From NCBI GenBank assembly GCA_041584475.1, contig JBFHDX010000110.1:1-12551 (forward strand): a stretch of 12,551 nt of DNA. Reading direction: 5' to 3'. The notes under the pieces are model-generated. The model had not been told where the DNA came from. It made no database searches and saw nothing but the letters and a program-made list of their open reading frames with translations. Source of the stretch: JBFHDX01 sp041584475 (GTDB taxonomy: Bacteria > Pseudomonadota > Alphaproteobacteria > UBA8366 > JADFVY01). Numbering within the stretch: position 1 is the first letter of the stretch; each line of letters opens with the position of its first letter. The position numbers and the translations under genes were made by a program. Positions 5,375 through 12,551 of this stretch are shown one piece after another.

Positions 5375-6649
5375 TCAAGCCTTGAGAACGCTGCGCCCGG
5401 CGTAGACGCCGTTGTCGCCCAGCAGCTCCTCGATGCGCAGCAGCTGGTTGTACTTCGCCAGCCGGTCCGACCGCGAGAGCGAGCCGGTCTTGATCTGCCC
5501 GCAGTTGGTGGCGACCGCGAGGTCGGCGATCGTCGCGTCCTCGGTCTCGCCGGAGCGGTGCGACATGACCGCGCGATACCTGGCACGGTGAGCTATCTCA
5601 ACGGCTTCGAGGGTCTCGCTGAGCGAGCCGATCTGATTGACCTTGACGAGGATGGCGTTGGCGGCACCCCTCGCGATGCCGTCGCGCAGGCGCGCCGCAT
5701 TGGTCACGAACACGTCGTCGCCGACCAGCTGCGTCCGCGCCCCGAGTTCCGCGGTCAGCATCTCCCAGCCCTCCCAGTCGTCCTCGGCCATGCCGTCCTC
5801 GATCGACAGCACGGGGTAGCGCCCGCACAGCTCGGCGAGATATTTCACCATGCCCGCGGAATCGAGGGTCTTGCCCTCGCCTTCGAGCCGGTACTTACCA
5901 TCGCTGAAGAATTCGGTCGCGGCGCAGTCGAGGGCGATCATGACGTCCTCGGCGGGTCGGCGTCCGGCCGCCTCGATCGCCTTCATGATGAAACCGAGCG
6001 CGTCGTCGGAGGACGCGAGATTCGGTGCGAAACCGCCTTCGTCGCCGACGTTCGTGTTGTGGCCGGCATCGCTCAGGGCCTTCTTCAGCGCGTGAAAGAT
6101 CTCGGCCCCCGCCCGTACCGCTTCGGCAAGGTCGTCGGCGGCGACCGGCATGATCATGAACTCCTGGATGTCGATCGGGTTGTCGGCGTGGGCTCCGCCG
6201 TTGATGATGTTCATCATCGGCACCGGCAGGGTCCGCGCCAGGGTGCCGCCGACATAGCGGAACAGCGGCAGCCCGGCGTCGGTGGCGGCCGCCTTGGCAA
6301 CCGCCAGGCTGACCCCGAGGACTGCGTTCGCGCCCAGGCGGGCCTTGTTTGGCGTGCCGTCGAGCTCGAGCATCATGCGGTCGACGTGCAGCTGGTCGTC
6401 GGCATCGAGTCCGGACAGCACGTCGAATATCTCGCCGTTGACGGCTTCGACGGCCTTGCGCACCCCCTTGCCGCCGTAGCGCTCGCCGCCGTCGCGCAGC
6501 TCCAGCGCCTCGTGGGTTCCCGTCGACGCGCCGGACGGGACCGCGGCCCTGCCCGCGGCGCCGGATTCCAGCTCGACGTCGACCTCGACCGTCGGATTTC
6601 CCCGGCTGTCGAGGATTTCGCGCGCATGCACATCGACGATGGCCGTCAT
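5375..6649 (-). CDS. eno: Enolase (phosphopyruvate hydratase)
   Basis: Interconverts 2-phosphoglycerate and phosphoenolpyruvate in glycolysis and gluconeogenesis; cytoplasmic, Mg-dependent. The 424 residues match the usual 420-435. Visible features: the mobile SGAST loop (39-43), GDEGGFAPN with catalytic Glu204, magnesium ligands Asp241 (ALDCAA), Glu284 (SIEDG) and Asp311 (GDDVFVTN), catalytic Lys336 (LVKVNQIGS), SHRSGETED (363-371) and the C-terminal Lys388 region KTGSLSRSDR. The frame stays open upstream to 6730. I chose ATG 6649 because the protein then begins MTAIVDVHAREILDSRGNP, as in the family, and the perfect AGGAGGT site lies 6 nt before it. Its product feeds KdsA as well as pyruvate metabolism. 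Confidence 0.98.
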   Translation of the reverse strand: MTAIVDVHAREILDSRGNPTVEVDVELESGAAGRAAVPSGASTGTHEALELRDGGERYGGKGVRKAVEAVNGEIFDVLSGLDADDQLHVDRMMLELDGTPNKARLGANAVLGVSLAVAKAAATDAGLPLFRYVGGTLARTLPVPMMNIINGGAHADNPIDIQEFMIMPVAADDLAEAVRAGAEIFHALKKALSDAGHNTNVGDEGGFAPNLASSDDALGFIMKAIEAAGRRPAEDVMIALDCAATEFFSDGKYRLEGEGKTLDSAGMVKYLAELCGRYPVLSIEDGMAEDDWEGWEMLTAELGARTQLVGDDVFVTNAARLRDGIARGAANAILVKVNQIGSLSETLEAVEIAHRARYRAVMSHRSGETEDATIADLAVATNCGQIKTGSLSRSDRLAKYNQLLRIEELLGDNGVYAGRSVLKA

Positions 6650-6655
6650 TTCGTA

Positions 6656-6661
6656 CCTCCT
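6656..6661 (-). promoter_or_regulatory. Ribosome-binding site of eno
   Basis: AGGAGG on the minus strand, 6 nt before ATG 6649. It decides the eno start against the upstream in-frame ATGs at 6682, 6706, 6715 and 6730. Confidence 0.85.
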
Positions 6662-6750
6662 GTCCTGCCGCGCTCCGGGCATCGTTCGCGCGTCGGCGCA
6701 GGGCATACAATGCATGCCTTTGCGGCGCAAGGTCGGAGCCGTCGGGGGCG

Positions 6751-6779
6751 CTTATTGCGCGACGGGCCAATCCCGTCAA
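6751..6779 (-). promoter_or_regulatory. Candidate eno promoter
   Basis: Minus strand TTGACG (6774-6779), a 17-nt spacer and AATAAG (6751-6756), about 100 nt upstream of the eno start. The -35 is close to consensus and the -10 is poor, which is common in alphaproteobacteria. A 6-bp inverted repeat, GACGGG-ccaat-CCCGTC (6761-6777), overlaps the -35 and spacer and might be an operator. Confidence 0.35.
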
Positions 6780-6855
6780 CACCTGCCAAAATCCCTGCTA
6801 ACGTTGGCGTTCCCGGCGCCGCATGTGTTCATAAGTGTACGAAGGAAGCACGCGC

Positions 6856-7314
6856 ATGAGACATTTTCGCACCATTGCCGCGCTCGTCGTGATGGCGGCT
6901 CTGGGCGGGTTCGTCCTGTGGGCGCTGCTCGCCCCCGGCCCCCCGTCCCCCGACGGTCGAGCGGTCAGCGACCGTTATCGCGAGATTGCCGACATGATCG
7001 ACGACAACCTGCATTTCTCCGTTCATCTCACCTGGGCGGTCACGACGGACACGATCGCCAGCGTGCGCGGCGAGATCGATGCGACGGATATCCCCGTGCT
7101 GGTCGAGATGCTGGCCGACGACCGGGCCGCTATCCGGATTGGCGCGAGCAGTCTGCTCGCGACGCTGGGCGAGGCCGCACTACCGGCGCTCGCGGAAGCC
7201 GCGCGCTCGCCCGACTGGAAAACCTCCATGGCCGCGAACGACGCGCTCATCCTCATCGAGATGTGCCGGACCAATCCGGCGGGTACGGATCCGGTGGCGT
7301 GTCCCGACCGCTGA
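6856..7314 (+). CDS. Membrane-anchored HEAT-repeat-like protein of unknown function
   Basis: A 152-residue protein that I do not recognise as a named family. It opens with a short basic segment (MRHFR), one hydrophobic helix at about 7-26 and a Pro-rich stretch (APGPPSPDG), so it is probably an inner-membrane anchor with the rest in the periplasm. An uncleaved signal anchor seems likelier than a cleaved signal peptide. Residues about 79-137 (DIPVLVEMLADDRAAIRIGA, then LLATLGEAALPALAEAARS) have the helix-pair pattern of PBS-lyase/HEAT-like repeats, used elsewhere as protein-binding scaffolds. Two Cys lie near the C-terminus (137, 149). ATG 6856 is preceded by AAGGA. A GTG at 6835 would add seven residues and is less convincing. 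The gene is divergent from eno and convergent with kdsA (26-nt gap), against the strand of all its neighbours. Confidence 0.75.
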   Translation: MRHFRTIAALVVMAALGGFVLWALLAPGPPSPDGRAVSDRYREIADMIDDNLHFSVHLTWAVTTDTIASVRGEIDATDIPVLVEMLADDRAAIRIGASSLLATLGEAALPALAEAARSPDWKTSMAANDALILIEMCRTNPAGTDPVACPDR

Positions 7315-7340
7315 CGCCGGCCGGTTCGGCTCGACGCGCC

Positions 7341-8183
7341 TCAAACCGCGACTGGCGTCGCCTTCGCAAGCCTGTCGAATTCGACGAGCGTGCGCACGAG
7401 GTCGGGCAGTTGCCGCAGCGGCACCATGTTCGGCCCGTCCGACGGTGCGCTGTCGGGATCCTGGTGCGTCTCCATGAAGACCGCGGCCACGCCGACGGCG
7501 ATCGCGGCGCGCGCGAGCACGGGCACGAACTCGCGCTGACCGCCCGATGTCGTGCCCTGTCCGCCCGGCTGCTGCACCGAGTGGGTGGCGTCGAACACGA
7601 CCGGATATCCGGTGCCGGCCAGGATCGGCAATGAGCGCATGTCGGAGACCAGCGTGTTGTAGCCGAAGCTGGCGCCCCGCTCGCACAACAGAATATTCGC
7701 GTTGCCGGCCCCGGCGATCTTTTCGGCGACGTTGGCCATGTCCCACGGCGCCAGGAATTGGCCCTTCTTCACGTTGATCGCGCGGCCGGTCCTCGCCGCC
7801 GCCACCAGCAGGTCGGTCTGCCGGCAGAGAAACGCCGGGATCTGCAGCACGTCGACGACCTCGGCCACGGTGGCGCAGTGATCGGGCGCGTGCACGTCGG
7901 TCAAGACCGGCAGTCCGGTCGCCTCGCGGATTTCCGCGAAGATCGGCAGCGCCGCGTCGAGACCGATGCCGCGCGCGCTCGAGGCGGAGGTCCGGTTCGC
8001 CTTGTCGAACGACGTCTTGTAGATGACGCCGACACCGAGCTGCGCGGAGATCTCGCTCAGCGCCTGGCTCATCTCCAGGGCGTGCTGCCGGCTCTCCAAG
8101 GCGCACGGTCCAGCAATCAGTGTGAACGGCAGGTCGTTCCCGACCGTCAGGCTGCCGATGGTCACGTGGCGTGGCGCTGTCAT
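7341..8183 (-). CDS. kdsA: KDO-8-phosphate synthase, metal-dependent class
   Basis: Condenses arabinose 5-phosphate with phosphoenolpyruvate to make 3-deoxy-D-manno-octulosonate 8-phosphate for the lipid A core. The organism therefore makes KDO-containing lipopolysaccharide. The 280 residues include SFDKANRTS (58-66), VFDATHSVQQPGG (197-208) and METHQDPDSAPSDGPN (237-252). The metal-ligand set is readable as Cys27, His201, Glu238 and Asp249, with exactly the spacing of Cys11/His185/Glu222/Asp233 of the Aquifex enzyme. E. coli KdsA, which is metal-independent, has Asn at the Cys position. I chose ATG 8183 over an in-frame ATG at 8243 because the latter overlaps pyrG and adds a non-family extension. 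AAGGA lies 10 nt upstream. The gene follows pyrG by 22 nt and is probably co-transcribed with it. Confidence 0.96.
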   Translation of the reverse strand: MTAPRHVTIGSLTVGNDLPFTLIAGPCALESRQHALEMSQALSEISAQLGVGVIYKTSFDKANRTSASSARGIGLDAALPIFAEIREATGLPVLTDVHAPDHCATVAEVVDVLQIPAFLCRQTDLLVAAARTGRAINVKKGQFLAPWDMANVAEKIAGAGNANILLCERGASFGYNTLVSDMRSLPILAGTGYPVVFDATHSVQQPGGQGTTSGGQREFVPVLARAAIAVGVAAVFMETHQDPDSAPSDGPNMVPLRQLPDLVRTLVEFDRLAKATPVAV

Positions 8184-8205
8184 CGTTTGGTCGTCCTTCC
8201 TGGCG

Positions 8206-9846
8206 TCATACGAGCCGCGATTTCTCGATCGCAGCCCGGACAAACGAGGCGAAGAGCGGATGCGGTTCGAACGGCTTCGATTTCAGCTCCGGATGGAACT
8301 GCACGCCGACGAACCAGGGATGGTCCGGAATCTCGACGATCTCGGGCAGGATCCCATCGGGCGATATCCCGGAGAAGACGAGGCCGGCCTCCTCGAGGCG
8401 CTCGCGATAGTTGATGTTCACCTCGTAGCGATGCCGATGGCGTTCGCTGATCTCGATGCGGTTGCCGTATGTCTGGGCCACGCGGGAGCCCGGCGTCAAC
8501 ACGCAGGGATAGGCACCGAGGCGCATGGTGCCGCCGAGATCGTCCCGGACGCTGCGGCGCTCGACGACGTTGCCGCGCTGCCATTCGGTCAGCAGGCCGA
8601 CCACGGGTTCCTGGCACGGGCCGAATTCGGTCGATCCCGCATCGCCAATGCCGGCAAGATTGCGTGCGGCTTCGATCACCGCCATCTGCATGCCGAAGCA
8701 GATGCCGAAGAACGGCACGTGCTGCTCGCGGGCGAACCGCACCGCCGATATCTTGCCTTCCGCGCCGCGGCCCCCGAAGCCGCCCGGCACGAGTATGCCG
8801 TTGCAGCCTTCGAGCCGGTGCAGGGCCGCCTCGTCGCTCTCGAATATCTCCGACTCGATCCAGTCGAGATTGACCCTGACGTTGTTGGCGATACCGCCGT
8901 GGCCGAGCGCCTCGTTCAGCGATTTGTAGGCGTCGAGCAGGTTCGTGTATTTGCCGACAACGGCGATCGAAACCTCGCCCTCGGGCGCGCGAATGCGCTG
9001 CACGATGTCCTGCCACGCCGTCAGGTCGACGTCGCTCTCGCGGCCGGGTTCGATGCCGAAGCGCTTGAGGACTTCCGTATCGAATCCCGCCTCGTGATAG
9101 CGCAGCGGGACGTCGTAGATCGTATCGACGTCGAGCGCCTCGATGACGCGCTCCGGCCGCACGTTGCAGAACAGCGCCAGCTTGCGTCGCGACTCCTCGG
9201 GGATCGGCCGGTCCGAGCGGCAGAGGACGATGTCGGCCTGGATTCCGACGCTCAGGAGCTCCTTCACCGAATGCTGCGTCGGCTTCGTCTTGGTCTCGCC
9301 GGCCGCCGGGATGTAGGGCAGCAGTGTCAGGTGCACGAACAGCGCCCGGTTGCGGCCCAGTTCGTTGCTCAACTGGCGAATCGCCTCGAGAAACGGCAGG
9401 CCCTCGATATCGCCGACGGTGCCGCCGATTTCGCACAGCACGAAATCCTCGTCCGTCAGATCGGAGGTGACGAATTGCTTGATCGCGTCGGTAATGTGCG
9501 GGATGACCTGGACCGTCGCGCCGAGATAGTCGCCGCGGCGTTCACGCGCGATCACGTCCGAATAGATGCGACCCGTGGTGACATTGTCGCTCTGCCGCGC
9601 TGGGACGCCGGTAAAGCGCTCGTAATGCCCGAGATCGAGGTCGGTCTCCGCACCGTCATCGGTGACGTACACCTCGCCGTGCTGATACGGGCTCATGGTG
9701 CCGGGATCGACGTTGATATACGGGTCCAGCTTGCGCAGCCGGACCTTGTAGCCGCGACACTGCAGCAGGGCGCCCAGCGCCGCTGCGGCTATACCCTTGC
9801 CAAGTGAGGAAACCACGCCGCCGGTGATAAAGATGAACCGCGTCAT
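8206..9846 (-). CDS. pyrG: CTP synthase
   Basis: Makes CTP from UTP, ATP and glutamine. CTP feeds nucleic acid and phospholipid synthesis and the CMP-KDO activation step that follows KdsA. The 546 residues match the family's usual 545. The N-terminal amidoligase domain shows GGVVSSLGKG (9-18), KLDPYINVDPGTMSPYQHGE (39-58) and GETKTKPTQHSVKEL (183-197). The C-terminal class I glutamine amidotransferase shows the nucleophile Cys383 in FFGICFGMQM and the His518/Glu520 pair in VGVQFHPELKS. ATG 9846 gives the family N-terminus MTRFIFITGG; an in-frame upstream ATG at 9879 would add 11 unrelated residues. The 116 nt between secG and pyrG hold a 6-bp inverted repeat TTCCGG/CCGGAA (9890-9909) and no gene. 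Confidence 0.98.
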   Translation of the reverse strand: MTRFIFITGGVVSSLGKGIAAAALGALLQCRGYKVRLRKLDPYINVDPGTMSPYQHGEVYVTDDGAETDLDLGHYERFTGVPARQSDNVTTGRIYSDVIARERRGDYLGATVQVIPHITDAIKQFVTSDLTDEDFVLCEIGGTVGDIEGLPFLEAIRQLSNELGRNRALFVHLTLLPYIPAAGETKTKPTQHSVKELLSVGIQADIVLCRSDRPIPEESRRKLALFCNVRPERVIEALDVDTIYDVPLRYHEAGFDTEVLKRFGIEPGRESDVDLTAWQDIVQRIRAPEGEVSIAVVGKYTNLLDAYKSLNEALGHGGIANNVRVNLDWIESEIFESDEAALHRLEGCNGILVPGGFGGRGAEGKISAVRFAREQHVPFFGICFGMQMAVIEAARNLAGIGDAGSTEFGPCQEPVVGLLTEWQRGNVVERRSVRDDLGGTMRLGAYPCVLTPGSRVAQTYGNRIEISERHRHRYEVNINYRERLEEAGLVFSGISPDGILPEIVEIPDHPWFVGVQFHPELKSKPFEPHPLFASFVRAAIEKSRLV

Positions 9847-9962
9847 GGACCCCCACTCTAGTCGACTCCTGCGCCGCACCCAAGCGGCATTCCGGACGCG
9901 GCCCCGGAAGTGCGTCCCGGCACGGTCCAGGTATCAGCCGGCGAGACGATCACCGGTCGCAA

Positions 9963-10295
9963 TCAGTCCGAGAGCGGTACGCCGGGCTGTGCGGGCGGCG
10001 CCGGTTCCTCGACCGGAGCCGACGGTGCCCCCGGGCTCACGGGCGCGACATCGAGGATCGACGTTGGCTGGCTGCGATTGCTCGCAAGGATCGCGAGCAG
10101 CAGGCTGGTGACGAAGAACACGGCCGCGAGGAACGCCGTCGTCCGGGTCAGCAGGTTCGCGCTGCCGCGAACGCTGACCAGGCCGCCCCCGCCGCCGCCG
10201 ATGCCGAGTCCTCCCCCCTCGCTCCGCTGCAGCAGGACGACCACGATCATCGCAACGATGACGATAAGATGAATAACGAGCAGGACGGTTTCCAT
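9963..10295 (-). CDS. secG: Preprotein translocase subunit SecG
   Basis: Accessory membrane subunit of SecYEG that speeds SecA-driven export. The 110 residues contain two transmembrane helices (about 3-22 and 51-71) around the conserved glycine-rich loop (QRSEGGGLGIGGGG, 23-36). The tail (about 76-110) is rich in Pro, Ala and Glu, low in complexity and probably disordered; long variable tails are usual in alphaproteobacterial SecG. The start follows AGTGGGGTCCG, much like the AGTGGGGGTCC before pyrG. The gene sits between tpiA (96-nt gap) and pyrG (116-nt gap), a widespread arrangement. Confidence 0.95.
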   Translation of the reverse strand: METVLLVIHLIVIVAMIVVVLLQRSEGGGLGIGGGGGGLVSVRGSANLLTRTTAFLAAVFFVTSLLLAILASNRSQPTSILDVAPVSPGAPSAPVEEPAPPAQPGVPLSD

Positions 10296-10391
10296 CGGAC
10301 CCCACTGGATGCGTTATCGACGTCGCAGCGCCGTGCGGACGCAGGTTGGCCTGACGACCGCGGCTTATTTAGCTTCTAATGTCGCCGATGG

Positions 10392-11144
10392 CTAGGGACA
10401 ACTTCCGGCGATAGCCAGAAAGTCCTCCGCGACCAGGCTCGCGCCTCCGATCAGGCCGCCATCGACCCCGTCGATCGCCAGGAAATTCGCCGCATTGGCG
10501 GGTTTCATCGATCCCCCGTAGAGGATCCGCACGTGTTCGGCCAGGCGCAGCCCGTACTTGACCTGCAGGTATCCGCGAATGTGCGTGTGGACGTCGTCGA
10601 CATCGCGGCGCGTCGGCGTCTTGCCCGTGCCGATGGCCCAGACCGGTTCGTAGGCGATCACGACCGTGTCCGGCGACGCCGACTCGGGCAGCGAACCTTC
10701 CAGCTGCGTACTGACGGTGGCGAGCGTCTGGCCCCGGTCCCGCTGCGCCAGCGTCTCGCCGACGCAAACGATCGCGCACAAGCCGGCCCGATGCGCCGCA
10801 ATCGCCTTGGCTCTGACAAGGTCGTCGCTTTCCCCGTGGTCGGTGCGTCGTTCGGAGTGCCCGAGAATGACATAGCGGCACCCTGCATCCGCCAGCATCT
10901 CGGCGGAAATGTCACCCGTATGCGCGCCGCTGGGCTCGGTGTGACAGTCCTGGCCGCCGAGCATGACTTCGCTGCCGGCGATCGCCTCGGCGACGGCAGG
11001 AATGAGCACCGCTGGCGGGCATAGCAACATCTCGACGCTAGTAGCCGGGTTCGCGGCGATCGACTTGGCGAGGTTGACCGCGTCGGCCTTGAGGCAGTTC
11101 ATTTTCCAGTTGCCGGCAATCAGTGGAATTCGTCCCGCTGCCAT
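10392..11144 (-). CDS. tpiA: Triosephosphate isomerase
   Basis: Interconverts dihydroxyacetone phosphate and glyceraldehyde 3-phosphate; cytoplasmic TIM barrel. The 250 residues match the usual length. Catalytic residues are Lys14 (AGNWKMN), His96 (ILGHSERR) and Glu166 (AYEPVWAIGTGKTPT, including the phosphate-gripping loop 6). The phosphate-binding motifs are LYGGSMKP (208-215) and GGLIGGASL (229-237). The frame stays open upstream to 11255. ATG 11144 is chosen for the family N-terminus and a GGAGG site 7 nt upstream. First gene of the tpiA-secG-pyrG-kdsA run and divergent from the ppiD-like gene. I see no clear tpiA promoter in the roughly 200-nt divergent region. Confidence 0.98.
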   Translation of the reverse strand: MAAGRIPLIAGNWKMNCLKADAVNLAKSIAANPATSVEMLLCPPAVLIPAVAEAIAGSEVMLGGQDCHTEPSGAHTGDISAEMLADAGCRYVILGHSERRTDHGESDDLVRAKAIAAHRAGLCAIVCVGETLAQRDRGQTLATVSTQLEGSLPESASPDTVVIAYEPVWAIGTGKTPTRRDVDDVHTHIRGYLQVKYGLRLAEHVRILYGGSMKPANAANFLAIDGVDGGLIGGASLVAEDFLAIAGSCP

Positions 11145-11151
11145 TCGATCG

Positions 11152-11156
11152 CCTCC
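11152..11156 (-). promoter_or_regulatory. Ribosome-binding site of tpiA
   Basis: GGAGG on the minus strand, 7 nt before ATG 11144. It fixes the tpiA start against the longer open frame that begins at 11255. Confidence 0.8.
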
Positions 11157-11265
11157 GTGGCGCTTATCAACCGAGACCGCCCTTGCGTCCGACCGCCTGA
11201 TGCCAAGGCTTACCACGCTGCACCGCCGCTGGCCACACGATCGATTGTCGAGCAAGGATTGTCTG

Positions 11266-11295
11266 TTGCGGTTGGTGCCGCCGCACTTCTATGAT
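11266..11295 (+). promoter_or_regulatory. Candidate promoter of the ppiD-like gene
   Basis: TTGCGG (11266-11271), an 18-nt spacer and TATGAT (11290-11295) on the plus strand, about 54 nt upstream of ATG 11349. This is the best sigma-70-like pair in the tpiA/ppiD divergent region. Confidence 0.35.
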
Positions 11296-11348
11296 GCCGC
11301 GCCGCGCGGGAAACCGCCGCTTGCAATTGATTCTACCCGGGTCCGACC

Positions 11349-12551
11349 ATGCTTCAGAAACTTAGAAAATCGACGGCGAGCATCATCGCTAAGTCCCTCT
11401 TCGCCCTGCTGATCCTCAGTTTCGCGGCCTGGGGCATTCAGGGCTATATCTTCCAGGCGCAGCAGAGCGATGCCGTGGCGACGATCGGCGAGACCAAGAT
11501 CACCGGACCCGAATTGTCCCGTGCCTTCCGGCAGGACCTGCGTCGCTTTCAGCTCGGGGGCATCGATATCACGCCGGAGCAGGCTCGCGACATCGGCCTG
11601 CTCGACCAGAGCCTGGAACGACTCATATCGGGTCGTTTGTACAGCCAGGCGGGCGACTGGCTCGGCCTGGCGGTCAGCGATGCCATGGTCAGCACGGCTA
11701 TACAGCAGGAACCCGCCTTCTTCGACGAGACCGGCCGGTTCAGCCGCGACCGGTTCAACACGGTCCTGAGCCAGGGAAACTACAGCGAGGGCCAGTTCGT
11801 CGCCGACATGCGACGCGACATTTACCGGCGCCAAATCCTGAACAGCTTCGACATCGCGGGCGACGCGCCGATGGCGATGGTCCGGCCGCTCAATGCATGG
11901 CGCGGAGAAAAGCGGGTTGCCGTCGTCGCTGCCGTGCCGATCGACGATTCGCTCGACGTCGGGAAGCCCGACGACGAGACCCTGCGTCGGCTCCACGAGG
12001 AGATGGCGTCCGAATTCACGGCGCCGGAACGCCGGGTCGTCGCGTTCGTCGACATATCGCCGCAGGTGGCAACGCGGGAGATCGCGGTCGCGGAGGAAGA
12101 ATTGCGCGACGAGTACGAGCGGCGCATCGATGAGTTCCGGGAACCGAGACTGCGGATCGTCCAGCAGATTCGACTGCCCGACGAGGCCACCGGGAAACGC
12201 GCCGCCGCGGCGCTGGCGAGCGGCGAATCCTTCGCCGACGTCGCGCGCGACATTGCTGGCCAGGATGCAAACGACCTCGAATTCGGTCGCTTCGCCGACG
12301 GCGAGTTTCCGCTGCCCGACGTCGCCCAGAGCATCGAGGGACTCGATGTGGGCGAAGTCTCCGATCCCGTCGAGTCGGCGTTCGGTTGGCACATTTTCAG
12401 GCTCTCGGGGTTTCAGGAAGAGCAGACGCGATCGTTCGAGGACGTGCGCGCGGACATCGAGCGCGACCTGAAGTCGTCGCGGGTCGGCGACATGGTCCAA
12501 AGGCTCGCCAATGACATCGAGGACGTATTGGCGCGCGGTGACCCGCTCGAA
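11349..12551 (+). CDS. ppiD: PpiD/SurA-like membrane-anchored periplasmic folding factor, C-terminus beyond the window
   Basis: An open frame of 401 codons from ATG 11349 to the right edge with no stop. The family (PpiD, SurA-type N-domain plus parvulin) sits at the inner membrane near the Sec translocon and helps fold exported proteins. Visible: a basic cytoplasmic N-terminus (MLQKLRKSTASIIAK), one transmembrane helix at about 14-34, a SurA-like helical region at about 40-170 with the typical phrase FFDETGRFSRDRF (124-136), and a parvulin-like domain at about 266-355 ending AFGWHIFRL. E. coli PpiD has 623 residues, so about a third is probably missing. The Shine-Dalgarno is weak. A 403-codon frame on the opposite strand (11289-12500) is a shadow of this gene. 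The nearby secG fits a role in export. Confidence 0.9.
   Translation, partial: MLQKLRKSTASIIAKSLFALLILSFAAWGIQGYIFQAQQSDAVATIGETKITGPELSRAFRQDLRRFQLGGIDITPEQARDIGLLDQSLERLISGRLYSQAGDWLGLAVSDAMVSTAIQQEPAFFDETGRFSRDRFNTVLSQGNYSEGQFVADMRRDIYRRQILNSFDIAGDAPMAMVRPLNAWRGEKRVAVVAAVPIDDSLDVGKPDDETLRRLHEEMASEFTAPERRVVAFVDISPQVATREIAVAEEELRDEYERRIDEFREPRLRIVQQIRLPDEATGKRAAAALASGESFADVARDIAGQDANDLEFGRFADGEFPLPDVAQSIEGLDVGEVSDPVESAFGWHIFRLSGFQEEQTRSFEDVRADIERDLKSSRVGDMVQRLANDIEDVLARGDPLE

Noticed and set aside
4814..6859. 681-codon plus-strand frame opposite ftsB and eno
   Set aside because: Shadow of enolase; it runs through the eno-ftsB gap without start signals or a domain.
7315..7340. Bidirectional terminator between the HEAT-like gene and kdsA
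   Set aside because: The 26-nt gap is GC-rich with at most a 4-bp stem and no T-runs on either strand.
8023..9807. 594-codon plus-strand frame opposite pyrG and kdsA
   Set aside because: Shadow of CTP synthase, whose catalytic residues are all readable on the minus strand.
10369..10379. TTAG-ctt-CTAA inverted repeat between tpiA and secG as a terminator
   Set aside because: Only a 4-bp AT-rich stem with a 3-nt loop and no T-run; too weak to call.
11289..12500. 403-codon minus-strand frame at the right end
   Set aside because: It is opposite the PpiD-like gene, which has a start, a membrane anchor and a parvulin domain but runs off the window. The minus frame has no domain and would overlap the ppiD promoter region.

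Overview
The window is a high-GC stretch of conserved chromosome that reads as alphaproteobacterial. Three things suggest this: a pyruvate dehydrogenase cluster of E1-alpha, an E1-beta carrying its own lipoyl domain, and E2, followed by dihydrolipoyl dehydrogenase; the order tpiA-secG-pyrG-kdsA / eno-ftsB-pdhA-pdhB-pdhC read on one strand; and a PpiD-type chaperone gene divergent from tpiA. I cannot place it below class. A Rhodospirillales-like organism is a guess. The content is central metabolism and envelope housekeeping, with no mobile element, CRISPR array, RNA gene or phage trace that I can see.

Layout on the minus strand, in the direction of transcription: tpiA (11144-10392), secG (10295-9963), pyrG (9846-8206) and kdsA (8183-7341). 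Then come eno (6649-5375) and ftsB (5260-4931). After a 285-bp control region come pdhA (4645-3626), pdhB (3610-2207), pdhC (2193-817), a small cupin gene (809-447) and the start of lpdA (444 to beyond base 1). Two genes are on the plus strand. One is a short membrane-anchored HEAT-like protein (6856-7314) that breaks the kdsA/eno run. The other is a ppiD-like gene (11349 to beyond the right end), divergent from tpiA. Every real gene is accompanied by long antisense shadow frames, a product of GC-rich codon usage. They should not be annotated, including an 873-codon one opposite pdhA/pdhB/pdhC.

How the genes fit together: triosephosphate isomerase and enolase feed glycolysis/gluconeogenesis. 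Enolase makes phosphoenolpyruvate, which KdsA uses for the lipopolysaccharide sugar KDO. CTP from PyrG is needed to activate KDO. The PDH complex converts pyruvate to acetyl-CoA. SecG and PpiD act in protein export and periplasmic folding, and FtsB acts in septum formation.

The most informative non-coding features are (i) the AT-rich island upstream of pdhA, with stacked promoter-like elements, a near-palindromic 15-mer between a -35 and a -10, and a perfect 9-bp GC hairpin in the leader; and (ii) five GANTC sites within 95 bp upstream of ftsB, a possible CcrM methylation-controlled region. I see no convincing new biological system. The findings are local observations on an otherwise ordinary core region.
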